From UBA6168 sp041163745 (GTDB taxonomy: Bacteria > Bacteroidota > Bacteroidia > Chitinophagales > Saprospiraceae): a stretch of 64,000 nucleotides of DNA. The notes below the pieces were generated by a model, which was not told where the DNA came from, ran no database searches, and worked only from the letters and a program-made list of their open reading frames with translations. The stretch covers positions 1 through 64,000 of the forward strand of contig JBEAQU010000016.1 of assembly GCA_041163745.1 (NCBI GenBank). Direction: 5' to 3'. This document shows, in pieces, positions 1 through 9,285 of this stretch. Each line of letters begins with the position of its first letter. Position 1 is the first letter of the stretch. Position numbers and translations under genes: made by a program.

Positions 1-431
1 GAGAAGGCAGCTGACAGGTATGTTCGGGTTGGTCTTCCCGCCGCTTGGGGAACGAGGAATCGCAACCAGTTCCAAATCCGTGAACGTACCCCTTTCACCG
101 AACATGGCATTGCTTGTCAGGGACTGTTGGCGCGAGGTCTGCCTCCCGTCAACACAGGAGGAAAGTCGACAGGCAGCGGGGTTTCGCCAGTCGGACGGGG
201 TGGCCTTCGAATGTCAGCATCAAGGTCGTCATCTTGGGAAGCCAGCCGGAAGCCCGTCCATGACAGCGGCAGAACCAGGGGCATCCGGCAGCGTTCCAAC
301 AATCGGACCACATAAAAAAGGTGTCGGGCAGCATCGCATGCCAATAGAGCCGAGCGGACATTTAATTCAAAAATGGGCGTATCATACGATGAATAAATCC
401 TTATATTGGCGGCTTCACAAAATTTTCCAAC
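1..431. other. upstream region without a recognisable gene
   Basis: I see no gene I can support here. Open frames on both strands run through into the antisense of the following oxidoreductase and have no family-like motifs. A TATATTGG box at 402-409 resembles the Bacteroidota -7 element TAnnTTTG with one mismatch and sits about 20 nt before the next start codon. There is no matching TTG at the expected upstream distance, so a promoter is only possible. Confidence 0.4.
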
Positions 432-1907
432 ATGTCTACGCACCAGCAAAGAAGAAAATTCATAAAGAACGGCTCCCTCGCGGCGGCCGGATTCCTGATC
501 GTACCCCGCCATGTCCTGGGCCGCGGATACACGGCACCGAGTGACAAACTGAACATCGCCGCCATCGGTGCCGGCGGCAAGGGCCAGTCCGACCTGATCA
601 ATTCCTGGAACAACGGCCAGAACAACGTGGTGGCCATGGCCGATGTGGATTGGGACCGTTGCAAGAAGGCATTCGAGAAATTTCCGAACGCGGGCCGGTA
701 CCGCGACTTCCGTGTCATGCTGGACGAGGTCGGGAAGGATATCGACGCCGTGACCATTTCCACGCCGGATCATTTCCATGCGTATGCCGCCGTGGCCTGT
801 ATGCAGTCCGGAAAGCACGTTTACGTCCAGAAGCCCTTGACGCACAACATCGCCGAAGCACGCCTCCTCACGGAAACAGCCCGGAAGTACCGGGTTGTCA
901 CCCAGATGGGCAACCAGGGTTCGTCCAATCCCGCACAAAAGATCGCCGTCGAATGGTTCGAGAAGGGCCTCATCGGCGATGTGCACAAGGTGGAGATCTG
1001 GACCAACCGGCCTGTCTGGCCGCAAGGGATACCCGTCCCGACGGACAAGCCGGAACGGCCGGCTTCCATGTCCGCCGCAGACTGGGACATCTGGATCGGT
1101 CCGGCCGGCTATGTGGACTACCACCCACTGTACCATCCGTTCAAGTGGCGCGGCTGGTGGAACTTCGGAACCGGTGCCCTCGGGGACATCGGATGCCACA
1201 CCATCGACTCCCCTTTCCGCATCCTCGGCCTCGGTTATCCGACGGAGGTGGAGTGCAGTGTCGGACAAGTGTTCATGCGGGATTGGACGCCGGAGTACAT
1301 TCCGGAGGGGTGCCCGCCTTCCTCGGTGGTCGAGATCAAATTCCCCGCAACGGAAAAGAACAAGGTGCCGATGAAGATGGTCTGGACGGATGGCGGCCTG
1401 CGTCCCTTCCACCCGGACCAACTGCCGGCCGAGCTGCCGCTCAGTACCGATGAGAACGGGGCCAACGGCGTCTTCCTGCACGGTAGCAAAGGACTGATGA
1501 CCATCGATATGTACGGTAACAATCCCCGTATTTTCCTCAACAACGGCGACAGGATCTCCCCCATGAAGCCTGAATCCGAGACGGAACCCTCCTTGCCGGA
1601 ATTCGGACACCAGGTGCATTGGACGGAGGCCTGCAAAGCCGGTTTCGACAGCCCGGCTCACAAGGCGCTGACCTCTTCCTTCGATTATGCCGGGCCGCTG
1701 ACGGAGACCGTCCTGATGGGGAACCTGGCCATCCGCAGCTATATGCTGCGGCGTGAGGTGCCCCGCGACAATGGCCGCACCGCTTTCGAATTCTATGGCC
1801 GCAACAAATTGAAATGGGATGGTGTGTCCATGAAAATCACCAACCTGGACGATGCCAACCAGTTCGTATCCAGGAAGTACCGGACAGGTTGGGAGATTCG
1901 GGGCTGA
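432..1907 (+). CDS. Gfo/Idh/MocA family oxidoreductase, Tat-exported
   Basis: This 491-residue protein is a predicted NAD(P)-dependent sugar or polyol oxidoreductase of the Gfo/Idh/MocA family. The N-terminus carries a Tat-type signal (RRKFIKNG followed by a hydrophobic stretch, residues 7-30), so it is probably folded in the cytoplasm and exported to the periplasm. A Rossmann dinucleotide-binding segment follows (IAAIGAGGKG near residue 45). The usual EKP lysine motif appears as QKPLTHN near residue 135, a common variant in Bacteroidota paralogues. GCHTIDSPF near residue 256 supplies the usual histidine. The length is normal for the long secreted subgroup. The substrate cannot be told from sequence. 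A second, more divergent paralogue lies at 17529-18824. Confidence 0.9.
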   Translation: MSTHQQRRKFIKNGSLAAAGFLIVPRHVLGRGYTAPSDKLNIAAIGAGGKGQSDLINSWNNGQNNVVAMADVDWDRCKKAFEKFPNAGRYRDFRVMLDEVGKDIDAVTISTPDHFHAYAAVACMQSGKHVYVQKPLTHNIAEARLLTETARKYRVVTQMGNQGSSNPAQKIAVEWFEKGLIGDVHKVEIWTNRPVWPQGIPVPTDKPERPASMSAADWDIWIGPAGYVDYHPLYHPFKWRGWWNFGTGALGDIGCHTIDSPFRILGLGYPTEVECSVGQVFMRDWTPEYIPEGCPPSSVVEIKFPATEKNKVPMKMVWTDGGLRPFHPDQLPAELPLSTDENGANGVFLHGSKGLMTIDMYGNNPRIFLNNGDRISPMKPESETEPSLPEFGHQVHWTEACKAGFDSPAHKALTSSFDYAGPLTETVLMGNLAIRSYMLRREVPRDNGRTAFEFYGRNKLKWDGVSMKITNLDDANQFVSRKYRTGWEIRG

Positions 1908-2055
1908 TGCCCGTCCCCTCGGAGGTCAACGACTGCGGGGCCACGCCTTGGATACCTAAGCCTTGGTGTGGTCCCGCTCCCGTCCCTACAGACACGCCTT
2001 GCCTTTCGGCAGGATTATCCGGCGGACTTCCCTCTGGCCGTCCAACCGCTGTATC

Positions 2056-2841
2056 ATGCCGCTCCCTCAGTCGCCTTCCATCAGCATCGTGACGGTCGTC
2101 TTCAATGGCCGACAGGTGATTCCCGTGACCGTAGCCAGTGTTCTTTCACAAACTTGGTCCTCTTTGGAATATGTTGTAGTGGACGGAGGCTCTTCCGACG
2201 GAACGGTGGATTATCTCCGGGAGACCTTGTCTGACTATACCCGGTCCGGCGGACCGATATCCGTCCGCTTTGTTTCCGAACCGGATGAAGGCCTCTACCA
2301 TGCCATGAACAAAGGGCTTCACATGGCCTCCGGAGAATGGATTCTGTTTCTGAATGCCGGCGACGCGTTCCGACAACCGGACACGCTGGAAAGGATGATG
2401 CGGTATCGAACGGAGGAAACGGATGTATTGTATGGGGAGACGATGCTGGTCGATTCCAAGCGTCAACCCCTCGGTACGCGTTCGGAAACAACCACCCAGC
2501 GGCTGCCGGAACAACTCGACTGGAAAAGCCTCCGCTTCGGGATGGTGGTGTGTCACCAGGCTTTCCTGGCCCGTCGCTCCCTCGCAACGGAATATATCCC
2601 AGACAATCTCGCCGCCGACATAGATTGGATCATTCAGCTCCTCAAGCGGTGCCGCCGGGCCGTGCATACCCACCTGGTTGTCGTCGACTATCTGATCGGG
2701 GGTGTTTCCCGTCAACGGCACCGGCAGTCGCTTTGGGACCGTTTTCTGGTACTCCAACGACACTTCGGGTTCTTCCCCAATCTGATGAACCATTTGCTGA
2801 TCCTGCTTCGTGCCGCTTCACATGCCCGCCGTCTCCGTTAG
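2056..2841 (+). CDS. glycosyltransferase family 2
   Basis: The 261-residue protein is a GT-A fold glycosyltransferase that transfers a sugar from a nucleotide-sugar donor. The N-terminus SISIVTVVFNGRQ and VVVDGGSSDGT (about residues 30-45) are the classic GT2 nucleotide-binding segments, and EPDEGLYHAMNKG followed by LFLNAGDAF is the donor/metal-binding DXD region in its common NAGD form. There are no membrane helices, so it is cytoplasmic. I chose the ATG at 2056 because the homologous part starts there. A longer frame reaches back to 1963 but adds no family-like sequence. It lies about 150 nt behind the oxidoreductase on the same strand. It is probably a cell-surface polysaccharide gene, but acceptor and donor are unknown. 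Confidence 0.9.
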   Translation: MPLPQSPSISIVTVVFNGRQVIPVTVASVLSQTWSSLEYVVVDGGSSDGTVDYLRETLSDYTRSGGPISVRFVSEPDEGLYHAMNKGLHMASGEWILFLNAGDAFRQPDTLERMMRYRTEETDVLYGETMLVDSKRQPLGTRSETTTQRLPEQLDWKSLRFGMVVCHQAFLARRSLATEYIPDNLAADIDWIIQLLKRCRRAVHTHLVVVDYLIGGVSRQRHRQSLWDRFLVLQRHFGFFPNLMNHLLILLRAASHARRLR

Positions 2842-3380
2842 CATGAACCGCACCGTGGCGCCCCCCCTGCTTTTCCTGTAAGTCGTTGCCAGATCGGTCC
2901 TTCCGACCAAAATTCCGACCGGCACAGCCTTGCGCGCAACCGGTCCGACGGCTGCATGCCAGCTGCAAATCGGTATACTCCTCCGTAAACAGCTCAACAA
3001 GTAATTTAAAAACAAGACACTGCCGAATCACCGAAAGGACATCGGTTCCGCCGCCGCGTTCCATGCTTGCTCATTGCAATATGTGCGACAAACCGCCGTA
3101 CTTCCGGTAGGGTGGGGTACCTGTGCCCGCATGACATCCGCCAAAAGCAGCGCCCGGCGCATCATCCGGATGCGAAAACGCTGGTCTTGCGGATGGATTC
3201 TGTTCGGTTTTGAAAATAATAAATACTCCTCCGGAAAAATCACAGCAGGAAAAAATAATTGAAAAAATAGCAGGCCACAAAACGCCAGGAAGCGTCGATC
3301 GTTCGCTATATTTGAAAGGCGGAATTCGTCCGACCGCATGCTGAACCATCTTTCACCTGCTTCGGCAGCATCCTTCCATC
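2842..3380. other. 540-bp intergenic region with a -7 promoter box
   Basis: I found no convincing gene. A 103-codon minus-strand frame (3028-3339) has a hydrophobic run but no family resemblance, and it overlaps the likely promoter of the next gene. The stretch 3210-3275 is A-rich compared with its surroundings. TATATTTG at 3307-3314 matches the Bacteroidota -7 consensus and would give a leader of about 60 nt for the esterase gene. No TTG occurs at the usual upstream distance. Confidence 0.4.
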
Positions 3381-4307
3381 ATGCAGCACCTCACCTTTCT
3401 GGCCTTCCTTACGATACTAACGTCCCTTGCATCCGCCCAACCGGCGCCGGAATGTCTGGAACTCTACCCTTCCGGCGGAATACCCAACGCATTTCCTGCG
3501 GAGAATCTGGAGCGGACGGCCGTGAACGACTGGGGTGTGGCCTTCACCACCGGTACCTCCGTCCCAACCCTTACATACTATCCTCCGGATCGGCCTGCCG
3601 GACCAGCGGTGGTGATTTGTCCGGGCGGGGGGTATTCGGGAACGGCGACGGACCATGAGGGTGCACAGGTTGCGGCGGTGTTGCGGGAAGCCGGCATAGC
3701 CGCTTTCGTTTTGCGTTACCGCATTCCGGACGACCGATATTGCAGGGACCGGTCCGTGGCGCCTTGGCAGGATGCACAACAAGCCATCCGCCTGGTGCGC
3801 AGCCGGGCGGATGCCTGGGGCCTGGATGCCGGCCGAATCGGTATCATGGGTTTTTCGGCCGGTGGCCACCTGGCCGCCACCGCCGCCACCCATTTCCTTA
3901 CGAAGGCGGATCCCCAAGCGACGGATACGATTTCCGCCCGTCCGGATTTCGTCGCCTTGATCTATCCGGTCATAAGCATGCGGGAGGGAGTGGGGCATAT
4001 GGGTTCCCGGGAACGGTTGCTAGGTCCGCAACCCGATGCGGCCAAGATCGATTTCTTCTCCAACGAACTTCATGTGACAGCGGATTCTCCGCCGGCTTTC
4101 CTGCTGCATACCCAGGACGATTTCGTCAGTGTCCGCAACAGCCTGTTGTTCCATGCAGCCTGTCTGGAAAACCGGGTTCCTGCGGAAATGCACCTGTTTC
4201 CGAGCGGTGGCCATGGCTACGGCCTCCGGCACCCGGGAGGGGAAGGATCGTGGGCTTCCTTGTTATTGGATTGGTTGAGTCGGACATCCGCAGCTCCCGG
4301 CCGCTAG
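3381..4307 (+). CDS. secreted alpha/beta-hydrolase (esterase, acetyl-xylan-esterase-like)
   Basis: This 308-residue protein has a Sec signal peptide (cleavage probably after SLASA, residue 19) and an alpha/beta-hydrolase fold of the carbohydrate-esterase/BD-FAE type. The oxyanion-hole motif PGGGY is at residues 81-85. The nucleophile is Ser159 in GFSAGG, the acid is Asp246 or Asp247 in HTQDD, and the catalytic histidine is His278 in GGHGYG, so the triad is complete. Such enzymes remove acetyl or feruloyl groups from plant polysaccharides or hydrolyse small esters in the periplasm. The gene stands alone between the glycosyltransferase and the 3' end of the trp operon. The family is clear but the substrate is an inference. 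Confidence 0.85.
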   Translation: MQHLTFLAFLTILTSLASAQPAPECLELYPSGGIPNAFPAENLERTAVNDWGVAFTTGTSVPTLTYYPPDRPAGPAVVICPGGGYSGTATDHEGAQVAAVLREAGIAAFVLRYRIPDDRYCRDRSVAPWQDAQQAIRLVRSRADAWGLDAGRIGIMGFSAGGHLAATAATHFLTKADPQATDTISARPDFVALIYPVISMREGVGHMGSRERLLGPQPDAAKIDFFSNELHVTADSPPAFLLHTQDDFVSVRNSLLFHAACLENRVPAEMHLFPSGGHGYGLRHPGGEGSWASLLLDWLSRTSAAPGR

Positions 4308-4770
4308 CGACAAGCTTGCATCCAGGTGCAATTTAAAATGTCATTCAGTCAGCCTCTTTGCATCCCAATTGCTGAACCTAACGGTCAAATCACCCATCCG
4401 TAGCAAACCAGCCGTGAAGCGGGACGCCTGGCCATAAAGAAGCTGCCCGGCGCCGCGATCCCTCCCCGAAAAGCGGGGAGTAAAATCTTGGTAATAAAGA
4501 AGGCAAAAAATTTACAGATCACTACCAATCAGAAAATTGCAAAAGAAAAATTTCCGTAATTAGCCAAATTATCTGAAATTCGTAACTCGGCGCTTTCCGC
4601 GAAGCGGGGAACAAGAACCTCCCTGGCACACCCAATCCGCCATACCATCATATCCCTTCGGCTGCGACATCGCGGGTCAACCCCTCTTCCATGCGGAACT
4701 GTCAAATTGATTTGCAGCCCTTGCATCAGTTGCCTCCCGCCCCGGCGGAAGGGTCTTGGAACGTCGTAAC
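4308..4770. repeat. AT-rich structured island, possible mobile-element remnant
   Basis: No gene is supported between the esterase and trpA. The part from about 4481 to 4585 is strongly AT-rich in a GC-rich neighbourhood. It is bracketed by hairpins at 4462-4480 (CTCCCCG with CGGGGAG) and 4591-4606 (CGCTT with AAGCG), and AAGCGGGGA occurs at both 4471-4479 and 4602-4610. Inside, TTGGTA at 4488-4493 can pair with TACCAA at 4523-4528. Next to the trpA end, 4733-4752 can form a GC-rich hairpin on the minus strand, with G-U pairing and without a U-tract. It may help end the trp transcript. The composition and bracketing repeats suggest a decayed small mobile element, which is an inference. Confidence 0.35.
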
Positions 4771-5547
4771 TCAGCCTGCCGCTCCACGAAGGCGGCTGAC
4801 AAATTCCGCAGGCGGCACACCCATCTCCTGGGCCCGGATGAACGCACTGCCGACCACGGCTCCTTGCAGGCTTTCACATGCCGTTCGGAAGGACGCATGG
4901 TCTGCGATTCCGAAACCAGCCAAGATCGGCTTGCCCAGGCGCAAATCTGTCAACCGTTTGAAATAGGCAATCTGCGCAGGACCAAGTCCGGCTGTCCCAC
5001 CGGTGGTCGTGGCCATGGAAACCGCATACAGGAAACCGCCGGTGGCAGCCGCCAGCGCTCTGACCCGTTCATCGGTCGTCTGCGGTGTCACCAGGAAGAC
5101 CGGGTTGATTCGGTGACGTCGGAACATGCTTTGGTAACGGGACAGGAAAAAGGCGAGCGGCATATCCGGAAGAATGACGCCATCCACTCCGCATTCCTGG
5201 CACCGCCGACAGAAATTTTCCATTCCGAATCGCAGTACCGGATTGAGGTATCCCATCAGCACTAACGGAATCTGGGTCTGTGTCCGGATATCCGTCAGCT
5301 GGGTGAACAGCCGGGCCAGGGTCATGCCACCTTCTATGGCCGCCTTTGAGCTGGCCTGTATGGTAGGACCGTCGGCCAAAGGGTCGCTGAACGGGATGCC
5401 GATCTCAATCAGGTCCGCCCCTGCGGCATCCAGCCGGAGGATGGTGTCCCGGGTGATGTCAGGCCGGGGGTATCCGGCGGTGAAGTAAACGGCCAGTATG
5501 TCCCTTTCTTTCCGCTCGAACAGGGAAGCCAGTCGGTTGTCCGTCAT
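4771..5547 (-). CDS. trpA: tryptophan synthase alpha subunit
   Basis: TrpA cleaves indole-3-glycerol phosphate to indole and glyceraldehyde 3-phosphate and passes indole to TrpB in the alpha2-beta2 complex. The 258-residue TIM barrel is of normal length. The catalytic glutamate and aspartate lie in LIEIGIPFSDPLADGP (about residues 39-54), and the phosphate-binding loops GGTAGLG and GFGI are present near residues 175 and 205. I chose the ATG at 5547, 10 nt after the trpB stop, because upstream sequence in this frame is trpB in another frame. It is the last gene of the trpEGDCFBA operon. Confidence 0.97.
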   Translation of the reverse strand: MTDNRLASLFERKERDILAVYFTAGYPRPDITRDTILRLDAAGADLIEIGIPFSDPLADGPTIQASSKAAIEGGMTLARLFTQLTDIRTQTQIPLVLMGYLNPVLRFGMENFCRRCQECGVDGVILPDMPLAFFLSRYQSMFRRHRINPVFLVTPQTTDERVRALAAATGGFLYAVSMATTTGGTAGLGPAQIAYFKRLTDLRLGKPILAGFGIADHASFRTACESLQGAVVGSAFIRAQEMGVPPAEFVSRLRGAAG

Positions 5548-5557
5548 ATCGGGTGGT

Positions 5558-6784
5558 TTACAATTGGAAATGTTGCATGTAGGTGGAGAGGTCCTTGTCG
5601 CCTCTGCCGGACAGGCATACGACGACGATGTCTTCCGATCGGAAGGTTGTCTTTTCGAACAAGGCCAGGGCATGGGCTGTCTCCAATGCCGGGATGATAC
5701 CTTCCAGCCTGGACAGCAGCAGGGCCGCCGCAAGGGCTTCCGAGTCGGTCACGGGCAGATAGCTGGCCCGGCCGCCGCTGCCGAGGGCGGCATGAAGGGG
5801 CCCCACACCGGGATAATCCAGCCCTGCGGAAATGGAGTACGGTTCCGTCACCTGGCCGTCGCCGTCCTGGATCAGCATGGAAAGGCTGCCATGTAGAATG
5901 CCTGGCGTGCCCAGGGCGATGGTGGCCGCTGTTTCCCCGGACTCGACGCCAAGTCCTGCGGCCTCCGCTCCCAGGAGCCGAACCTTCGGTTCTCCGATGA
6001 AGTGGTAGAACGCACCGGCGGCATTGCTGCCCCCACCGACACAGGCCAAAACGGCCGCCGGATTGGGGTTGCCTTCTTTTTCCTGGAGCTGGCTTCTGAT
6101 TTCCTCGCTGATGACGGCCTGCAAGCGGGCCACCAGGTCGGGGTAGGGGTGGGGTCCCACGACCGACCCGATGATGTAGTGGGTATCCTCCGGATGGCAG
6201 ATCCAGTCCCGGATGGCTTCGTTCGTGGCATCCTTGAGGGTCCGGTTGCCACTGCGGGCCGGCACGACGGACGCCCCCAGCATGCGCATCCGGGCGACAT
6301 TGGGCGCCTGGCGTTCCATGTCCAGTTCTCCCATATACACTATGCACTCGAGGCCCATGAGCGCACTTACGGTGGCGGTGGCCACGCCGTGCTGTCCGGC
6401 ACCGGTTTCCGCGATGATCCGCCTTTTGCCCAGCTCCTTTGCCAGCAGGATCTGACCAACGGTGTTGTTGATTTTGTGGGCGCCGGTATGGCATAGGTCC
6501 TCCCGCTTCAGATAGATCCTGCATCCGTAATGATCGGACAGGCGCTGCGCCAGGTAGAGGGGTGTCGCCCTTCCGACATATTCCTTCAGCAGGTGTCGGT
6601 ATGTCTTCCGGAATTTTTCGCCGGCCAGAATGGAAAGATAGCGACTGCGCAGTTCCTCCACATTCGGAAACAACATTTCCGGCACGAAAGCACCGCCGAA
6701 GTCACCGTAGAAACCGGATTCGTCAGGAGAAGGGGTGATGGCGGCAGCACCGACCACCGCTGTGTCAGGTCCGATTGAGTTCAT
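5558..6784 (-). CDS. trpB: tryptophan synthase beta subunit
   Basis: TrpB is the PLP enzyme that condenses indole with serine to give L-tryptophan. The 408-residue protein has the N-terminal GxYGDFGGAFVPEML signature and the PLP-lysine motif HTGAHKINN near residue 100. The glycine-rich cofactor loop CVGGGSNAAG is near residue 240. All catalytic elements are visible. The ATG at 6784 lies inside the end of trpF, so the two genes overlap by 20 nt, which suggests translational coupling. A longer frame up to 6940 is only antisense or out-of-frame trpF. Confidence 0.97.
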   Translation of the reverse strand: MNSIGPDTAVVGAAAITPSPDESGFYGDFGGAFVPEMLFPNVEELRSRYLSILAGEKFRKTYRHLLKEYVGRATPLYLAQRLSDHYGCRIYLKREDLCHTGAHKINNTVGQILLAKELGKRRIIAETGAGQHGVATATVSALMGLECIVYMGELDMERQAPNVARMRMLGASVVPARSGNRTLKDATNEAIRDWICHPEDTHYIIGSVVGPHPYPDLVARLQAVISEEIRSQLQEKEGNPNPAAVLACVGGGSNAAGAFYHFIGEPKVRLLGAEAAGLGVESGETAATIALGTPGILHGSLSMLIQDGDGQVTEPYSISAGLDYPGVGPLHAALGSGGRASYLPVTDSEALAAALLLSRLEGIIPALETAHALALFEKTTFRSEDIVVVCLSGRGDKDLSTYMQHFQL

Positions 6785-7415
6785 GTTGAAAATGTTTGAT
6801 GGACAGGATTTGTTTCGTACCGGGTTTCGTCTCGAAGCGGCTGTTGATATCCACCCCGACACAGGCTTGCCGGAGGGGTTCCGGTGCCTGTCGGAGAAAG
6901 TTCCGAATGGCGGGGGCATCTGCAGGCCCGATGCCGCCACTCAGCAAGAAGGGGGTTCCGATGGCGTAGCGGAGCAACAGGTTCCAATCGAAGGCGGTCC
7001 CGTTACCGCCACGTCGGCGGCCGGCCGTATCGAACAGGAAGCGGTCGCAGCTGTCGGCATAGCTTGCCAGGCGTCCCATATCCAGTTCGCCGCCGACGGG
7101 GAAGACCTTCCAGACTTCCAGACCTGCTTGCCGGATCGCCCTGCAGCATGCCGGCGATTCGTCTCCATGCAGTTGGATGACGGAGAGACCGGCCGTGCCG
7201 GCAAGCCGCCGGATGTCAGACTCGCCGGCGTCCACGAAAACGCCCACCTTGCGGGCCGTTGCCGGCAACGAACGGATCCAGCCGTGCCGGTCCGGTGGTC
7301 CCGCCCACCGGGGTGAACTTTCGACGAATATGAACCCGACGTAATCCGGTTCGCAGGCCAGCACCGCCCGGGCGTTGACCTCCGTGTTCAATCCGCATAC
7401 TTTGATTTGCAACAT
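6765..7415 (-). CDS. trpF: phosphoribosylanthranilate isomerase
   Basis: TrpF carries out the Amadori rearrangement of N-(5'-phosphoribosyl)anthranilate to the carboxyphenylamino-deoxyribulose phosphate. The 216-residue protein is a single-domain TIM barrel. KVCGLN at the start holds the catalytic cysteine, and the catalytic aspartate is in FLFDTAGRRRGGNGTAFDW (about residue 128). LSGGIGPADA forms the phosphate-binding loop. It is not fused to trpC, unlike in enterobacteria. It starts 36 nt after trpC and overlaps trpB by 20 nt. Confidence 0.95.
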   Translation of the reverse strand: MLQIKVCGLNTEVNARAVLACEPDYVGFIFVESSPRWAGPPDRHGWIRSLPATARKVGVFVDAGESDIRRLAGTAGLSVIQLHGDESPACCRAIRQAGLEVWKVFPVGGELDMGRLASYADSCDRFLFDTAGRRRGGNGTAFDWNLLLRYAIGTPFLLSGGIGPADAPAIRNFLRQAPEPLRQACVGVDINSRFETKPGTKQILSIKHFQHELNRT

Positions 7416-7451
7416 AGGTCAGTACAGGCTTGGCTTGTTTACTTCCCGTTT

Positions 7452-8240
7452 TCATGCGTTGCGAAGCGCCCGGATGAACCCGCTGCAGGCCTCCTCCGGA
7501 TTTGCATGCCGCATGAAATGTTCGCCGATGAGGAATCCACGGAAACCGGCGGTCCGCAAGCTGGCCACCACGGCCGGATCCTGCAGGCCGGATTCCGCCA
7601 CCCAGACCTTCTCCGTCGGCAACTGCCTGGCCAGGGCCAGCGACCGGCCGACGTCCACCGAAAAATCCGAAAGGTTTCGGTTGTTCACGCCGACGAGCTG
7701 GACCGGATCGCAGATATGTCCCGCCTCCGAGGGGTCATGCAGCTCCAGGAGGACTTCCATGCCAAGGGAAACGGCGAACTCGCCCAGGCGGCGCACTTCC
7801 GCCGGCCCCAGTACGGACGCGATCAGCAGGATGACATCCGCTCCAAGGCTTCGGGCTTCCATGACCTGGTATTCGCTGATGATGAAATCCTTGCGGAGGA
7901 TGGGCACCATATTGATCTCCCGGGCTCTGGTCAGGTCCTCCACATGCCCTCCGAAAAACGGGGTGTCGGTCAGAATGGACAATGCGGCGGCACCTGCCCT
8001 GACATACCCCGTGCTCACCTGGTCGATGCTCACCTGGTCGTTGATCACCCCTTTCGAGGGAGACCGACGTTTGAATTCGGCGATGACACCGGAACTGTTT
8101 TCCGCTGTCAGCGCGGTGGTCAGGCGGATAGGAGGCCTGTTCCAATGGAAGCTCTTTTCCAGTTCGGCGTATGGGTACCGCCGCTGTCTGTCCGCCACTT
8201 CCTGCTGTTTTTGGGCGACGATTTTTTCTAAGACACTCAT
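7452..8240 (-). CDS. trpC: indole-3-glycerol phosphate synthase
   Basis: TrpC closes the indole ring by decarboxylating and cyclising the TrpF product. The 262-residue protein matches the monofunctional family. The N-terminus LEKIVAQKQQEV and the FKRRSPSKG motif (near residue 55) hold the substrate-binding lysine and arginine. LRKDFIISEYQV carries the catalytic lysine, and VGVNNRNLSDF and AESGL complete the active site. It lies 55 nt after trpD, the widest gap in the operon. Confidence 0.96.
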   Translation of the reverse strand: MSVLEKIVAQKQQEVADRQRRYPYAELEKSFHWNRPPIRLTTALTAENSSGVIAEFKRRSPSKGVINDQVSIDQVSTGYVRAGAAALSILTDTPFFGGHVEDLTRAREINMVPILRKDFIISEYQVMEARSLGADVILLIASVLGPAEVRRLGEFAVSLGMEVLLELHDPSEAGHICDPVQLVGVNNRNLSDFSVDVGRSLALARQLPTEKVWVAESGLQDPAVVASLRTAGFRGFLIGEHFMRHANPEEACSGFIRALRNA

Positions 8241-8295
8241 GCTTTGCTGGTGATTTATTGGCAGCGGAATCGGTATGCCTGCGGTTCCGGGGCTT

Positions 8296-9285
8296 TCATT
8301 GCATGTCGATCAATCGGTGCAGGACCGCTTCGGCACGGCCGCTTGCCAACGATTCTTCGGCTGCCGCCAGGCATTCCGCCGTCGATTTCTCCGGTGACAG
8401 GCACTGCAGGGCCATGGCGGCATTGGCCACCACCACCCGTTGCCTGGCTGGGGTTCCTTTCCCAGTCAGGATATCAGTGAAGATCCGGCGGTTCGCTTCC
8501 ACCGTTTCGCCGCCGGCCAGGTCCGCTGGTTCGACTGCCCCTCCCAACTGTGCCGGGTAGACAGTGTCCTCTCCGTTCTCCCGGACGACCCTCGCCGGCG
8601 CCGTCATCGACAGCTCGTCGTATCCGTCGAAGGTATGGACGACCCGGAACCGTTGGCGGGTGCGCTGCAAGAGGTAACCGTAGAGCCGTTGGAGTTCGAA
8701 ACTGAAGACACCGGTGAACTGACAGCTCGGGGACGCCGGATTGACCAAGGGCCCGAGCATGTTGAAAAACGTCTTGACGCCCAATGCTTTCCGGACGGGG
8801 CCCACGCTTTTCAGCGCCGGGTGAAACAAAGGCGCATGCAGAAAGCAGATGCCGGTTCGATCCAACTCCCGCCGCAGGCTGTCAACCTCGTTTTTGAAAC
8901 GATACCCCAACGACTCCAGCACATTGGATGATCCGCAGACCGAAGATACGCCGTAGTTGCCATGTTTTACGACTTTACCCCCGGCTCCCGCCACCACGAA
9001 TCCGGCCAGGGTGGAAATGTTGAAGGTGTTCTTGCCATCCCCGCCGGTCCCGCACAGGTCGATGGTCTCGGCATGTCCCAGCTCTACCCGGACACAAAGG
9101 TCCAGCAGGGCGGCCCGGAAACCTTCCAGTTCCTCCACGGAGATGGTGCGCATGAGGTACACCGTCATGAAGGCGGCTACCTGGGCTTCGTTCGCGCCGC
9201 CGCGTGTCATTTCCGTCAGGGTTTCGTAGGCTTCTGCCCTGCTCAGGTGTTCGTGTTCGAATAACTTGTTGAGTATTTTTTTCAT
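8296..9285 (-). CDS. trpD: anthranilate phosphoribosyltransferase
   Basis: TrpD joins anthranilate to PRPP in the second step of tryptophan synthesis. The 329-residue protein has the family's PRPP loop CGTGGDGKNTFNIST (about residues 81-95) and the following KHGNYGVSS segment. The anthranilate-binding region around NMLGPLVNP is present. The ATG overlaps the trpG stop as ATGA, which is typical of coupled translation. It is not fused to trpG. Confidence 0.96.
   Translation of the reverse strand: MKKILNKLFEHEHLSRAEAYETLTEMTRGGANEAQVAAFMTVYLMRTISVEELEGFRAALLDLCVRVELGHAETIDLCGTGGDGKNTFNISTLAGFVVAGAGGKVVKHGNYGVSSVCGSSNVLESLGYRFKNEVDSLRRELDRTGICFLHAPLFHPALKSVGPVRKALGVKTFFNMLGPLVNPASPSCQFTGVFSFELQRLYGYLLQRTRQRFRVVHTFDGYDELSMTAPARVVRENGEDTVYPAQLGGAVEPADLAGGETVEANRRIFTDILTGKGTPARQRVVVANAAMALQCLSPEKSTAECLAAAEESLASGRAEAVLHRLIDMQ

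Noticed and set aside
117..1661. Long minus-strand frame (514 codons) opposite the first oxidoreductase
   Set aside because: It is antisense to a clear gene, has no family motifs and only reflects high GC at third codon positions.
3028..3339. 103-codon minus-strand frame with a hydrophobic run
   Set aside because: There is no family resemblance, and it covers the likely promoter of the following gene.
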